Assembly (NCBI RefSeq): GCF_024639685.1
Contig: NZ_JAHEHX010000019.1
Coordinates: forward strand, 248,001 to 312,000
Direction: 5' to 3'
Length of the DNA stretch: 64,000 nucleotides
Source: Polaribacter sp.
GTDB lineage: Bacteria; Bacteroidota; Bacteroidia; Flavobacteriales; Flavobacteriaceae
Shown here: piece by piece, positions 44,660-53,416 of the stretch
How positions within the stretch are numbered: position 1 is the first letter of the stretch
Layout of the letters: each line of letters starts with the position of its first letter
Program-made: the position numbers and the translations under genes
Notes under the pieces: generated by a model
What the model was told of the DNA's origin: nothing
Databases searched by the model: none
Seen by the model: only the letters and a program-made list of their open reading frames with translations

Positions 44660-45698
44660 TTTGTAATTCTTTTAATGCTTGTAATAATTTCTTGTTTTCA
44701 GCTGTTGTTCCTACTGTAAATCTCAAACAATTATCACACAAAGGCTGTGTAGTTCTGTTTCTAATTACAATACCCAACTGAATTAATTGGTTGTATCTTT
44801 TAGATGCATCATCTACTTTTACCAAAACAAAATTGCAATCTGAAGGATAAATATTAGATATAAAATTGATGCTTTTTAAAGAGTTCATTAGTTGTTCTCT
44901 TTCTTGCTTAATTGCTTTAATTTCTGCTTCAACTTCATCAACCTTCTTTAACCTTTCAAAAGCTTTTTGTTGGGTTAATTCGTTTACGTTATAAGGTGGT
45001 TTTATCGAATTTAAAATAGAAATTACTACTTTTGATGCATAACAAACTCCTAAACGAATTCCTGCTAAACCATAGGCTTTAGACAAGGTTTGTGTAATTA
45101 CCAAATTTGGAAATTCTTCTAAACGATTTAACCAACTTTCTTGCTCAGAAAAATCGATATAAGCTTCATCAATAACAACCAAGCCTTTAAAATTATTTAA
45201 AAGTGTTTCTACTTTTTCTGTTGAAAAGCTATTTCCTGAAGGATTATTGGGTGAACATAAAAATAATATTTTACTGTTGTTATTAGCAGCATCTAAAATC
45301 TGATCAACTTTAGGCTGAAAATCTTCAGTTAATAAAACCTTTTTATTCTCTATAGCATTAATATTAGCTAATACAGAATACATACCATATGTTGGTGGTA
45401 ATGTGATAATATTGTCTTTATTTGGTTCGCAAAAAGCTCTAAAAATTAAATCCAAAACTTCATCACTTCCATTACCTAACAAAATATTTTCTTTAGCAAC
45501 ATTTTTAATGGTTACTAAAAGATCTTTTACATCATTTTGTTGTGGATCTGGATAACGATTTACACCATTTTCGTAAGGATTTTCATTAGCATCTAAGAAA
45601 ATCATACTTTCTGAAGTGGCATCTTTGTACTCATCTCTAGCAGATGAATAAGGTTTAATATTTTTGATGTTATCTCTAACTAAATCTAAAACATTCAT
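44652..45698 (-). CDS. hisC: histidinol-phosphate aminotransferase
   Basis: A 348-residue fold-type I PLP enzyme. Substrate-side YSSARDEYK lies at the N-terminus, [12 protein letters not shown] near 76, CSPNNPSGN near 148, and the PLP-binding Lys is in [16 protein letters not shown] (near 210). It transfers the amino group from glutamate to imidazole acetol phosphate. It overlaps hisD by 1 bp and hisB by 8 bp. Confidence 0.97.
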   Translation of the reverse strand: MNVLDLVRDNIKNIKPYSSARDEYKDATSESMIFLDANENPYENGVNRYPDPQQNDVKDLLVTIKNVAKENILLGNGSDEVLDLIFRAFCEPNKDNIITLPPTYGMYSVLANINAIENKKVLLTEDFQPKVDQILDAANNNSKILFLCSPNNPSGNSFSTEKVETLLNNFKGLVVIDEAYIDFSEQESWLNRLEEFPNLVITQTLSKAYGLAGIRLGVCYASKVVISILNSIKPPYNVNELTQQKAFERLKKVDEVEAEIKAIKQEREQLMNSLKSINFISNIYPSDCNFVLVKVDDASKRYNQLIQLGIVIRNRTTQPLCDNCLRFTVGTTAENKKLLQALKELQNA

Positions 45699-46981
45699 TA
45701 TTGTAAATCTTTTAAACGAAGTGTAACAGCATTTTTATGTGCATCTAAACCTTCTGCTGCAGCCATAATTTCTATAGCATTTCCAATATTCTGAATACCT
45801 GCTGCAGATATTTCTTGAAACGTAATACTTTTTTTAAAACTGTCTAAATTAACGCCTGAATAGTTTTTTGCATAACCATTTGTTGGTAAGGTATGATTGG
45901 TACCTGAAGCGTAATCACCTGCACTTTCTGGAGTGTAATTACCAATAAAAACAGATCCAGCATTAGCAATGTTATCTATATAATAATTGTTATTATTCGT
46001 ACAAACAATAAAATGTTCTGGACCATAATCATTAATTAAATCTAATGCAATTTCATCTGATTCAACTAAAATTGATTTTGAATTCGCGATTGCTTTTTTT
46101 GCAATCTCTTTTCTAGATAATTGCTCAATCTGTGAATTCAATTCAGTTTCCACATCATTAATTAATTGTTGAGAGGTAGATACTAAAATTACCTGTGAAT
46201 CTACTCCATGCTCTGCTTGACTTAACAAATCTGATGCTACATAACTCGCTTTTGCTGAATCATCTGCAACTACTAACAATTCACTAGGTCCTGCAGGCAT
46301 ATCTATAGCAACTCCATGTTTTGTGGCTAATTGCTTTGCAACTGTAACATATTGGTTTCCTGGACCAAAGATTTTATATACTTGTGGAATACTTGCTGTA
46401 CCAAAAGTTAAACCAGCAATAGCTTGAATTCCACCAACTTTAATAATTTTTGTTACCCCACATAAATTAGCAGTATACAAAATAGCTGGATGAATTTTAC
46501 CTTCAGCATTAGGAGGAGAACACAATACAATTTCTTTAGAACCTGCAATTTGTGCAGGCACTGCTAACATTAAAACCGTAGAAAAAAGTGGTGCTGTTCC
46601 TCCTGGAATGTACAAACCAACTTTTTGAATTGGTCTTTTTTCTTGCCAACAAAGAACCCCATTTGCAGTTTCTACAACTACTTTGTTTGTTTTTTGTGCT
46701 TGATGAAATTTACTAATATTCTTATAAGCTAGTTTAATGGCATCTTTTAATTCTTGAGACACACTTTTACTTGCTTCTTCGATTTCATTTGAAGTTACAG
46801 TGTTCGAAGTTAATTGCACCTTATCAAATTGATTGGTGTACTTGTTAACTGCAACATCTCCTGTCTCTAGAACTTCTTTAAAAATTTTAGAAACTGTAGC
46901 TTCAATATCATCTACTGTTTTAGTTGGTCTTTCTAAAATTGCAGACCACGTTTCTTTATTAGGATTTAGAATAACTTTCAT
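45698..46981 (-). CDS. hisD: histidinol dehydrogenase
   Basis: A 427-residue zinc enzyme for the last two oxidations of histidine synthesis. GLYIPGGTAPLFSTVLMLAV (near 128), FGPGNQYVTVAKQLA and the zinc/catalytic segments DMPAGPSELLVVAD, SQAEHGVDSQ and GPEHFIVC are intact, and SAGDYASGTNHTLPTNG (His near 355) is also typical. It is 12 bp after hisG and overlaps hisC by 1 bp. Confidence 0.97.
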   Translation of the reverse strand: MKVILNPNKETWSAILERPTKTVDDIEATVSKIFKEVLETGDVAVNKYTNQFDKVQLTSNTVTSNEIEEASKSVSQELKDAIKLAYKNISKFHQAQKTNKVVVETANGVLCWQEKRPIQKVGLYIPGGTAPLFSTVLMLAVPAQIAGSKEIVLCSPPNAEGKIHPAILYTANLCGVTKIIKVGGIQAIAGLTFGTASIPQVYKIFGPGNQYVTVAKQLATKHGVAIDMPAGPSELLVVADDSAKASYVASDLLSQAEHGVDSQVILVSTSQQLINDVETELNSQIEQLSRKEIAKKAIANSKSILVESDEIALDLINDYGPEHFIVCTNNNNYYIDNIANAGSVFIGNYTPESAGDYASGTNHTLPTNGYAKNYSGVNLDSFKKSITFQEISAAGIQNIGNAIEIMAAAEGLDAHKNAVTLRLKDLQ

Positions 46982-46993
46982 CTACAATAAAAT

Positions 46994-47851
46994 TTAAAGC
47001 ACCATTTTTTCTATTGGACAAACTAAAATTCCTTCTGCTCCATTAGCTTTTAATTCATCAATAATATTCCAGAAATCATTTTTACTAATTACTGTGTGCA
47101 CAGAACTCCAATCTTCTTCTGCTAATGGCAATACAGTTGGGCTTCTCATACCAGGCAATAAATCTAAAATTTTATCTAATTTATCATTTGGAGCATTAAG
47201 CAATACATATTTAGAATTTCTAGCTTTTAAAACCGACATAATTCTAAATTGTATTTTTTCTAAAATTTGCTTTCTTTCTTCATCAATTTCAGGTGAAACT
47301 GCTAAAACAGCTTCTGATTTTAAAAGCACTTCAATCTCTTTTAAACCATTTTTAAACAATGTACTTCCACTTGAAACAATATCACATATACCATCTGCTA
47401 AACCAATGTTAGGTGCGATTTCTACAGAACCATTAATGATGTGTAATTGTGCATCTATATTTTGCTCTGCCAAAAATTGTTTTACAGTTTCTGGATATGA
47501 AGTAGCAATTCTTTTGCCTTCTAAATCTTTTAAAGAATTTGCTTTTGAATCTTTAGGCACTGCAATTGAAACTTTACATTTAGAAAAGCCTAAACGTTCT
47601 ACAAAATCTAAATCACTTCCTTTCTCTATTAAAACATTCTCTCCAATAATAGCAGCATCTACTACTCCATCTCTTAAATACTGGGGAATATCTCCATTTC
47701 TCAAATAAAAAACCTCTACAGGGAAGTCTCTTGCTGCAGCTTTTAGTTGGTCTTTTCCATTATCGATAGAAATACCAATGTCTTTTAAGATTCTCATTGA
47801 ATCTTCATTTAACCTTCCTGATTTTTGTACTGCAATTCTTAAATAACTCAT
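46994..47851 (-). CDS. hisG: ATP phosphoribosyltransferase, long form
   Basis: A 285-residue HisG with two periplasmic-binding-like lobes and the C-terminal regulatory domain (about 215-285, LPLAEEDWSSVHTVISKN), so it should be feedback-inhibited by histidine without HisZ. The PRPP loop is in DIVSSGSTLFKNGLKE (near 156-171). The N-terminus MSYLRIAVQKSGRLNEDS is standard. It commits PRPP and ATP to histidine. It is the first structural gene behind a leader peptide and attenuator. Confidence 0.97.
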   Translation of the reverse strand: MSYLRIAVQKSGRLNEDSMRILKDIGISIDNGKDQLKAAARDFPVEVFYLRNGDIPQYLRDGVVDAAIIGENVLIEKGSDLDFVERLGFSKCKVSIAVPKDSKANSLKDLEGKRIATSYPETVKQFLAEQNIDAQLHIINGSVEIAPNIGLADGICDIVSSGSTLFKNGLKEIEVLLKSEAVLAVSPEIDEERKQILEKIQFRIMSVLKARNSKYVLLNAPNDKLDKILDLLPGMRSPTVLPLAEEDWSSVHTVISKNDFWNIIDELKANGAEGILVCPIEKMVL

Positions 47852-47892
47852 TTTTTAATTTTAATTTAAATAGAATTTGAGCAAATTCGGTT

Positions 47893-47930
47893 TAAAAATA
47901 AAAACCTGTTTGATTTGCTCAAACAGGTTT
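47893..47930 (-). terminator. his operon attenuator terminator
   Basis: On the minus strand AAACCTGTTTGA pairs with TCAAACAGGTTT (12 bp) around GCAAA, followed by TTATTTTT. It stands 31 nt after the leader peptide stop and 42 nt before hisG, so it must be read through to express the operon. The 5' arm plus loop contains TTGAGCAA, which can pair with TTGCTC(TC)AA at the end of the leader peptide coding region, a possible antiterminator. Confidence 0.85.
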
Positions 47931-47960
47931 ATAAATATCTTGATTTTATTCAATACATTT

Positions 47961-48017
47961 TTAAATCGCTTGAGAGCAATTGTAAAAATGATGATGATGA
48001 TTTTGAAAAAATGTCAT
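47961..48017 (-). CDS. hisL: histidine operon leader peptide
   Basis: An 18-codon frame, MTFFQNHHHHFYNCSQAI then TAA, with four consecutive His codons (CAT). It lies 109 nt upstream of hisG, between a promoter-like element and a terminator hairpin. This is the layout of a transcription attenuator: when charged His-tRNA is scarce the ribosome should stall on the His run, leaving the downstream RNA free to fold into the antiterminator. The peptide itself need have no function. The start is the only ATG in reach. Confidence 0.85.
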   Translation of the reverse strand: MTFFQNHHHHFYNCSQAI

Positions 48018-48034
48018 TTACTTTTTTATTGTTG

Positions 48035-48066
48035 CAAATATCTTACTTTTATTTTAATTACACCAA
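48035..48066 (-). promoter_or_regulatory. probable his operon promoter
   Basis: On the minus strand TTG (48064-48066), 21 bp, then GATATTTG (48035-48042), one base from TAnnTTTG. It places the transcript start just before the leader peptide ATG at 48017. Confidence 0.55.
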
Positions 48067-48095
48067 AAACTAAAGCTGAAAATTTTTATTAAATA

Positions 48096-48425
48096 TTAAT
48101 CTATTATTTTTTTTAGTAAAGTAAATATGTTTTTTTCTATTGTATCTACTGTTCCATCAGCAAAAAACACATTTTTAATATCTTTAATTAAAGCCTCTTT
48201 CTCTGTTTGTGTAAAATCATTTTCATATAAGTATTGTTGTATTTTATTTAAGTTGGTTTCTTCAGAATCTATAACAACTTCTGTATGAATTTTGTTATAC
48301 ATTTTTTCATCTACCCAGTTTAGAATATAATCTTGCTCTTCTTTTGATTCAAAATGATTGCAATGTGCAGCAAAAAGAAGTACATAAACTTCAAATTCTT
48401 TTTTACTCCAATTTAGCTTATTCAT
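48096..48425 (-). CDS. TerB-like small conserved protein
   Basis: A 109-residue, wholly helical acidic protein (NWSKKEFEVYVLLFAAHCNH, later FFADGTVDTIEKNIFTLLKK). The paired helix motifs with F(A)DGxVDxxE recall TerB-like domains, but the match is by eye only. There is no signal or membrane segment. It is 9 bp downstream of the SDF symporter start-side neighbour, in the same direction, and may share its transcript. Confidence 0.6.
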   Translation of the reverse strand: MNKLNWSKKEFEVYVLLFAAHCNHFESKEEQDYILNWVDEKMYNKIHTEVVIDSEETNLNKIQQYLYENDFTQTEKEALIKDIKNVFFADGTVDTIEKNIFTLLKKIID

Positions 48426-48434
48426 TTTTATAAA

Positions 48435-49760
48435 TTATTTTACAGTATCGTAATTATCATCCCAATTTTTTGAATTAGGATCATGTAATTTACCCAAAGA
48501 TTTTGCAATAATCATAGAAACAGTAGCATCTCCTGTTACATTTACGGTAGTTCTACACATGTCTAAAGGTCTATCTACAGCAAAAATAAGTGCTAAACCA
48601 ATAGGTAATAATTCTGCAGGAAAGTTAATTGATTCTAAAACGATTACTAACATAACCATACCTGCACTTGGCACAGCTGCAGAACCAATAGAAGCCAATA
48701 AAGCTGTAGCAACAATTATTAATTGGTTAGAGAAAGATAACCCTTCTGGCCAAACAACTTGCATAATAAATACTGCTGCAATTGCCTGGTACAAGCTTGT
48801 ACCATCCATATTAATAGTAGCCCCAACAGGTAAAACAAAACCAGAAACCTCTTTATCTACACCAAGGTGTTCTTCTACTCTCTCCATAGTTACAGGTAAA
48901 GTTGCAGCGCTAGAACTTGTAGAAAATGCTAATAATTGAGCTGGACTAATTTGTTTTAAAAACCAAATTGGTGATTTCTTTGTATACACGCTTACCAATA
49001 AAAGATAGAACCCAATCATTAATAATAATCCTCCAACAACACATAATGCATAAACTAAAAGTTTTAATAAAATTTCAGTGTCATCAAAAGCAATTATAAC
49101 GTTGGCCAATAATGCAAAAACAGCATATGGAGCAAATAACATTATCAAATCTACCATTTTCATTACTACTTCATTTAAAGAATCAAAGAAATTCATTAAG
49201 GGTTTTGCTTTTTTTTCTGGAATTAATAGTAAAGAAATACCAACAAATAGTGCAAAGAAGATAATTTGCAGCATACTTGCATTACCTAGTGCATTAAAAA
49301 TATTGCTTGGAAAAATATCTACTAAAGCTTGTAATGGTCCTGCATCGTTTTGAGCAGAAGCTTTTGTTAACTTATCTACAACTCCAGATGAAGTTTCATA
49401 TTTCGCTTTAATTTTTTCAATTGTATCACTAGACATTCCTGTGCCTGGCTTTACCAAGTTTACAATTCCAAGACCAATAACAATGGCAACTAAAGTAGTT
49501 ATCATATAAATAATCATTGTTCGTAAACCCATTTTCTTAATTTTAGAAATATCTTTTAAATCTGATATTCCTTTTATTAAAGAAGCCAATATTAATGGAA
49601 CAGCAATTAGCTTTAGAAGATTGATAAATATAGTTCCAAAAGGTTTAATCCAGTCAATTACAAAACCTTTACCACCATCGATTGAATTCATTAAAAACCC
49701 AAAAAGGATTCCCAATACCATTCCAATTAAAATCTTCCAGTGTAATGCTAATTTTTTCAT
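48435..49760 (-). CDS. dicarboxylate/amino acid:cation symporter (SDF family)
   Basis: A 441-residue transporter of the glutamate/aspartate (GltP, DctA) family with about eight helices and two re-entrant hairpins. The Ser-rich HP1 is FSTSSSAATLPVTMERVEEH (near 277-296), the TM7 motif is NMDGTS, and the TM8 segment AVDRPLDMCRTTVNVTGD carries the Arg/Asp substrate-binding residues. It imports dicarboxylates or acidic amino acids with Na+ or H+. An enlarged TM3-TM4 loop (residues 118-150) is visible. Confidence 0.92.
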   Translation of the reverse strand: MKKLALHWKILIGMVLGILFGFLMNSIDGGKGFVIDWIKPFGTIFINLLKLIAVPLILASLIKGISDLKDISKIKKMGLRTMIIYMITTLVAIVIGLGIVNLVKPGTGMSSDTIEKIKAKYETSSGVVDKLTKASAQNDAGPLQALVDIFPSNIFNALGNASMLQIIFFALFVGISLLLIPEKKAKPLMNFFDSLNEVVMKMVDLIMLFAPYAVFALLANVIIAFDDTEILLKLLVYALCVVGGLLLMIGFYLLLVSVYTKKSPIWFLKQISPAQLLAFSTSSSAATLPVTMERVEEHLGVDKEVSGFVLPVGATINMDGTSLYQAIAAVFIMQVVWPEGLSFSNQLIIVATALLASIGSAAVPSAGMVMLVIVLESINFPAELLPIGLALIFAVDRPLDMCRTTVNVTGDATVSMIIAKSLGKLHDPNSKNWDDNYDTVK

Positions 49761-49822
49761 GTAATTAAAATTTATAGGTGTTGAAATATAAAGCTATTAT
49801 TAGAAATAAAATAATATTTAAA

Positions 49823-50956
49823 TTAAAGTATAGATTTGAAGCAAGAAGTGTAAATTTCTTCATAGATAGGTAAAATATTATCTAAAGAAAACATTTTAGT
49901 ATGTGCTTTTGCATTTTCTTTAAATTTATTTAAAATACTGTCGTCTTGTAATATTTTAAGTGTGTTCTTAGCCATATCATCTACATCTCCTAAGTTACTT
50001 AAATACCCAGTTTCACCATGAATGTTAACTTCTGGTAAACCACCTGTATTTGTAGAAATTACTGCTGTTTTAGCTGCCATTGCCTCTAAAGCAGCTAACC
50101 CAAAACTTTCTGTCTTGGAAGGCAATAAGAAAACATCAGAATAACAAAGTATTTTATCAATTTCTGTGCTATTTCCTAAGAAAAAAACTTTTTTTCTTAA
50201 ATTTAATTTTTTCGTTAAAGCCTCTACTTTTGCTCTTTCTGGCCCTTCACCAATCATTAATAGTTTAGATGGGATTTCTTTTTGAACTCTATAAAAAATA
50301 TTAATAACATCTTCTACTCTTTTTACTGGCCTAAAGTTACTTATGTGTGTTATGATTTTTTCTTCAGGTTTTGCCAATGCTATTCGCCTACATTCTTCCT
50401 CTCTAGCCTTATCATATTTTTCTGTATCAATAAAATTATAAACCACTTCTATATTTTTTTTAATAGTAAAGAGTTTATTTGTTGTTTCTTTAAGATTATT
50501 AGAAACTGCTGTAACAATGTCTGAGTTATTAATACTAAATTCTACTGCTGTTTTATAGTTTGGATGACTACCCACAAGTGTTATGTCTGTTCCATGAAGA
50601 GTAGTCACTACTTTTACTTGAATACCTTTTTCCAATAACATTTGTTTAGCCATAAATGCGGCATATGCATGTGGAATTGCATAATGTACATGTAGTATTT
50701 CGAGGTCATATTTTTGAACAACTTCTACCATTTTACTAGATAAAGCCAATTCATAAGGTTGGTATTGAAAAAGTGGATATTCTTCAATTAAAACTTGATG
50801 AAAATGTAAATTATGGGATATAAAGTCTAAACGTACAGGTTGATTATAAGTAATAAAATGTACCTCATGGCCTTTATCAGCTAAAGCCATACCAAGCTCA
50901 GTAGCTACTACTCCACTTCCACCAAAGGTGGGATAACAAACGATACCAATTTTCAT
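49823..50956 (-). CDS. bshA: N-acetyl-alpha-D-glucosaminyl L-malate synthase
   Basis: A 377-residue GT-B glycosyltransferase (GT4). MKIGIVCYPTFGGSGVVATELG is the typical BshA start, HVHYAIPHAYAAFMA and TTLHGTDITLVGSHPNYK line the acceptor site, and KTESFGLAALEAMA with the E-x7-E motif binds UDP-GlcNAc. BshA joins GlcNAc to L-malate, the first step of bacillithiol synthesis. bshB and bshC are not in the window. It is a single minus-strand gene. Confidence 0.94.
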   Translation of the reverse strand: MKIGIVCYPTFGGSGVVATELGMALADKGHEVHFITYNQPVRLDFISHNLHFHQVLIEEYPLFQYQPYELALSSKMVEVVQKYDLEILHVHYAIPHAYAAFMAKQMLLEKGIQVKVVTTLHGTDITLVGSHPNYKTAVEFSINNSDIVTAVSNNLKETTNKLFTIKKNIEVVYNFIDTEKYDKAREEECRRIALAKPEEKIITHISNFRPVKRVEDVINIFYRVQKEIPSKLLMIGEGPERAKVEALTKKLNLRKKVFFLGNSTEIDKILCYSDVFLLPSKTESFGLAALEAMAAKTAVISTNTGGLPEVNIHGETGYLSNLGDVDDMAKNTLKILQDDSILNKFKENAKAHTKMFSLDNILPIYEEIYTSCFKSIL

Positions 50957-51087
50957 AGTTTATTTATAAATTAGGTTGATTTATCGCAAAAAAGATGTAT
51001 TCATTAAAGAATGTAAATATAAAAGTTCTAACACACTTTGACGTTAAATAAAATCATAAATTCTGTTTACTATAACTATTAAAATAA

Positions 51088-51120
51088 AAAAGAGTTGTGC
51101 TTAAAAACACAACCCTTTAA
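51088..51120 (-). terminator. terminator after the transketolase N-terminal gene
   Basis: Read on the minus strand, AAGGGTTGTG pairs with CACAACTCTT around TTTTTAAG, followed by a T-rich run. It is 21 bp downstream of the stop. Confidence 0.7.
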
Positions 51121-51140
51121 TAATATTTTGTAATACTTAT

Positions 51141-51986
51141 TTAGTAATCTCCTATTGTAACAGGATTTTGATTTAAAGCACTTTCTAATTGCTCATCATT
51201 TGGTGCTTTACCATGCCAAGCATGTGTATGCATCATAAAATCGACTCCATTACCCATCATTGTTTCTAATAAAATACAAACTGGCTTTCCTTTACCTGTT
51301 AAAGATTTTGCTTCAACTAAGCCAGCTAAAACAACTTCTATATTATTACCTTCTTTAACTTCTATTACATCCCAACCAAACGCTTCAAACTTTGCTTTTA
51401 TGCTACCCATTGGTAAAACATCGTCAGTAGCTCCATCAATTTGTTTTCCATTTAAATCAATAGTAGCAATTAAATTATCTACTTTTTTAGCTGATGCGTA
51501 CATAATTGCTTCCCAGTTTTGGCCTTCTTGTAACTCTCCATCACCATGTAAAGAATAAATTAATTTATCATCGTTGTTTAATTTCTTAGCCTCTGCAGCA
51601 CCAAGTGCAACAGATAAACCTTGACCTAAAGAACCAGATGCAATTCTAATACCTTCTAAACCTTCATGAGTAGTTGGATGCCCTTGTAAACGAGAATCAA
51701 TTAATCTAAACGTATTCAACTCTTCTACAGGAAAAAATCCACTATGAGCCAAAACACTATAATAAACAGGAGAGATATGCCCATTAGAAAGAAAAAATAA
51801 ATCTTCATTTTTACCATCCATGGTAAAGTCTGTAGAGTAATCCATTACTTCTTGATATAAACAGGTAAAAAACTCTGCACAGCCTAAAGAACCTCCTGGA
51901 TGACCAGAATTTACTTTATGTACCATCCTTAAAATATCTCTACGAACTTGTTGCGTAAAATTTTGTAATTCTTGTGTTGTTGGCAT
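51141..51986 (-). CDS. transketolase, N-terminal (ThDP-binding) subunit
   Basis: A 281-residue protein equal to the first half of transketolase. GHPGGSLGCAEFFTCLYQEV (near 29) and the ThDP/Mg motif GDGELQEGQNWEAIMYAS (near 145) are intact; SLHGDGE aligns with the pyrophosphate domain. Split transketolases need a second subunit carrying the pyrimidine-binding domain. That gene usually sits next door, but here the neighbours are bshA and an unrelated secreted protein. ATG at 51986 was chosen over TTG at 52013 by family start. Confidence 0.88.
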   Translation of the reverse strand: MPTTQELQNFTQQVRRDILRMVHKVNSGHPGGSLGCAEFFTCLYQEVMDYSTDFTMDGKNEDLFFLSNGHISPVYYSVLAHSGFFPVEELNTFRLIDSRLQGHPTTHEGLEGIRIASGSLGQGLSVALGAAEAKKLNNDDKLIYSLHGDGELQEGQNWEAIMYASAKKVDNLIATIDLNGKQIDGATDDVLPMGSIKAKFEAFGWDVIEVKEGNNIEVVLAGLVEAKSLTGKGKPVCILLETMMGNGVDFMMHTHAWHGKAPNDEQLESALNQNPVTIGDY

Positions 51987-52084
51987 TTTTTCTAAAATAA
52001 TTTTATATGGCAAAAATACAAAAGAGATTTACTTTCTAAAGAAATAAAAATTTATTTATTGATGTTTTATTAACAGAACGTACT

Positions 52085-53344
52085 TTATGTTTTTTGCTTC
52101 TTCTTTTTTGCTGCAGGAAACAATACATTGTTTAAAATTAACCTGTAACCAGGTGATGTTGGATATAAATCTAGTTCTGTTTTTGGGTCTCCTACTCTAT
52201 GTGTATAATCTTCAGGGTCATGTCCTCCATAAAAAGTAAACATTCCCCTACCTTTTGTGCCATGAATATATCTTGCTTCTCTATTGGTTTTGTTTTCTCC
52301 TAAAACTAATATGTTAGATTTTATTGTATTTCTATCAAAAGAAGTAGTTTGCCCCATAAAACCTTTTACTAAAGTTGTATGGTTTTGAGTTAACATGGTT
52401 GGTACAGGATCCCACTTTGCAGAGAATTCAATTAACGAAAAGTAATCTGAAGTTTTAGGAATTCTGCGTTTTCTTGTCATGTCTATAGAAGAAAATTCAT
52501 ATATAATTGGGCTTCTTTCCAATTGAAAGTCTTTGAAAGCAAACGTTTTATTGTAGTTAATTTTAGATTGATAATTTAAGGTTGATGCATCTCCATCAAA
52601 CATAGCCTCTGCTATATCTAACCCATCTGCAGATAAAGCAATATCAAAACTATCTGTTGCAGAGCACATTGCAAACATAAATCCTCCACCAACTACATAA
52701 TCTCTTATCTTTTTAGCAACAGCCAATTTTTCTTCAGACACTTTATTAAAACCTAGTTCTTTAGCTAAAGACTCTGCATTTTTTTTACCTTCTATATACC
52801 AAGGTGCAGTTCTAAAAGAACCATAAAACTTTCCATATTGCCCAGTAAAATCTTCATGATGTAAGTGTAGCCATTCATAAATTAATAATTTATCTGCTAA
52901 CACATCTTTATCATAAATAATATCGAAAGGAATTTCTGCATAGGTTAAAACCATAGTCACAGCATCATCCCAAGGCATTTTATCTTTAGGCGAATACACT
53001 ACAATTTTTGGTGCTTTCTCTAATGTTACTGCATCCTGATTAGAAGAAGGAGATGCAATTTCTTGCAAAATTAATTGTGCTTTAGCATTCGAAATTATTT
53101 GATAAGAAACTCCTCGAATTTTGCACTCATTTTCAATAGCCTTATTATTTTCTATCAAAAAAGCACCTCCATCATAATTTAATAACCATTTTGATTTTAA
53201 ACCAGCTTCTAAACCAAAAAATACAATTCCATAGGCTTTTAGATGACTTTTTTGATTGTCATCATCCATAGGAACATAAATAAACGATGCCCATAAAGAG
53301 TTTGTAATCAATAAAAAAGTAGCTATTAAAAAGAGTTTTTTCAT
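52085..53344 (-). CDS. secreted conserved protein, commonly labelled asparagine synthetase B
   Basis: A 419-residue protein with a signal peptide (MKKLFLIATFLLITNSLWAS). It then has ASFIYVPMDDDNQKSHLKAYG, a nucleotide-hydrolase-like alpha/beta region with VVGGGFMFAMCSATDSFDIA (near 224) and HGTKGRGMFTFYGGHDPEDY (near 375). The GGGFMFAMC segment and the HGT/GGHDPED motifs suggest a class I glutamine-amidotransferase-like fold. Flavobacterial homologues carry the name asparagine synthetase B, but I see neither the N-terminal Cys nucleophile nor the ATP pyrophosphatase loop of AsnB. With an export signal, that name is doubtful. Confidence 0.75.
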   Translation of the reverse strand: MKKLFLIATFLLITNSLWASFIYVPMDDDNQKSHLKAYGIVFFGLEAGLKSKWLLNYDGGAFLIENNKAIENECKIRGVSYQIISNAKAQLILQEIASPSSNQDAVTLEKAPKIVVYSPKDKMPWDDAVTMVLTYAEIPFDIIYDKDVLADKLLIYEWLHLHHEDFTGQYGKFYGSFRTAPWYIEGKKNAESLAKELGFNKVSEEKLAVAKKIRDYVVGGGFMFAMCSATDSFDIALSADGLDIAEAMFDGDASTLNYQSKINYNKTFAFKDFQLERSPIIYEFSSIDMTRKRRIPKTSDYFSLIEFSAKWDPVPTMLTQNHTTLVKGFMGQTTSFDRNTIKSNILVLGENKTNREARYIHGTKGRGMFTFYGGHDPEDYTHRVGDPKTELDLYPTSPGYRLILNNVLFPAAKKKKQKT

Positions 53345-53416
53345 TTCAAAAACTAAAATACACAATTACTTTAAAGCTATTGTGTATTTCATTTAATTTA
53401 TAAATTATGTAAGTTT

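Noticed and set aside
47094..47708. 204-residue plus-strand frame opposite hisG
   Set aside because: Antisense shadow of hisG; no motif and no promoter in the right place.
47982..48002. His codon run as a chance trinucleotide repeat
   Set aside because: CATCATCATCAT alone could be chance, but start, stop, length, following terminator, promoter spacing and position before hisG together make a leader peptide much more likely.
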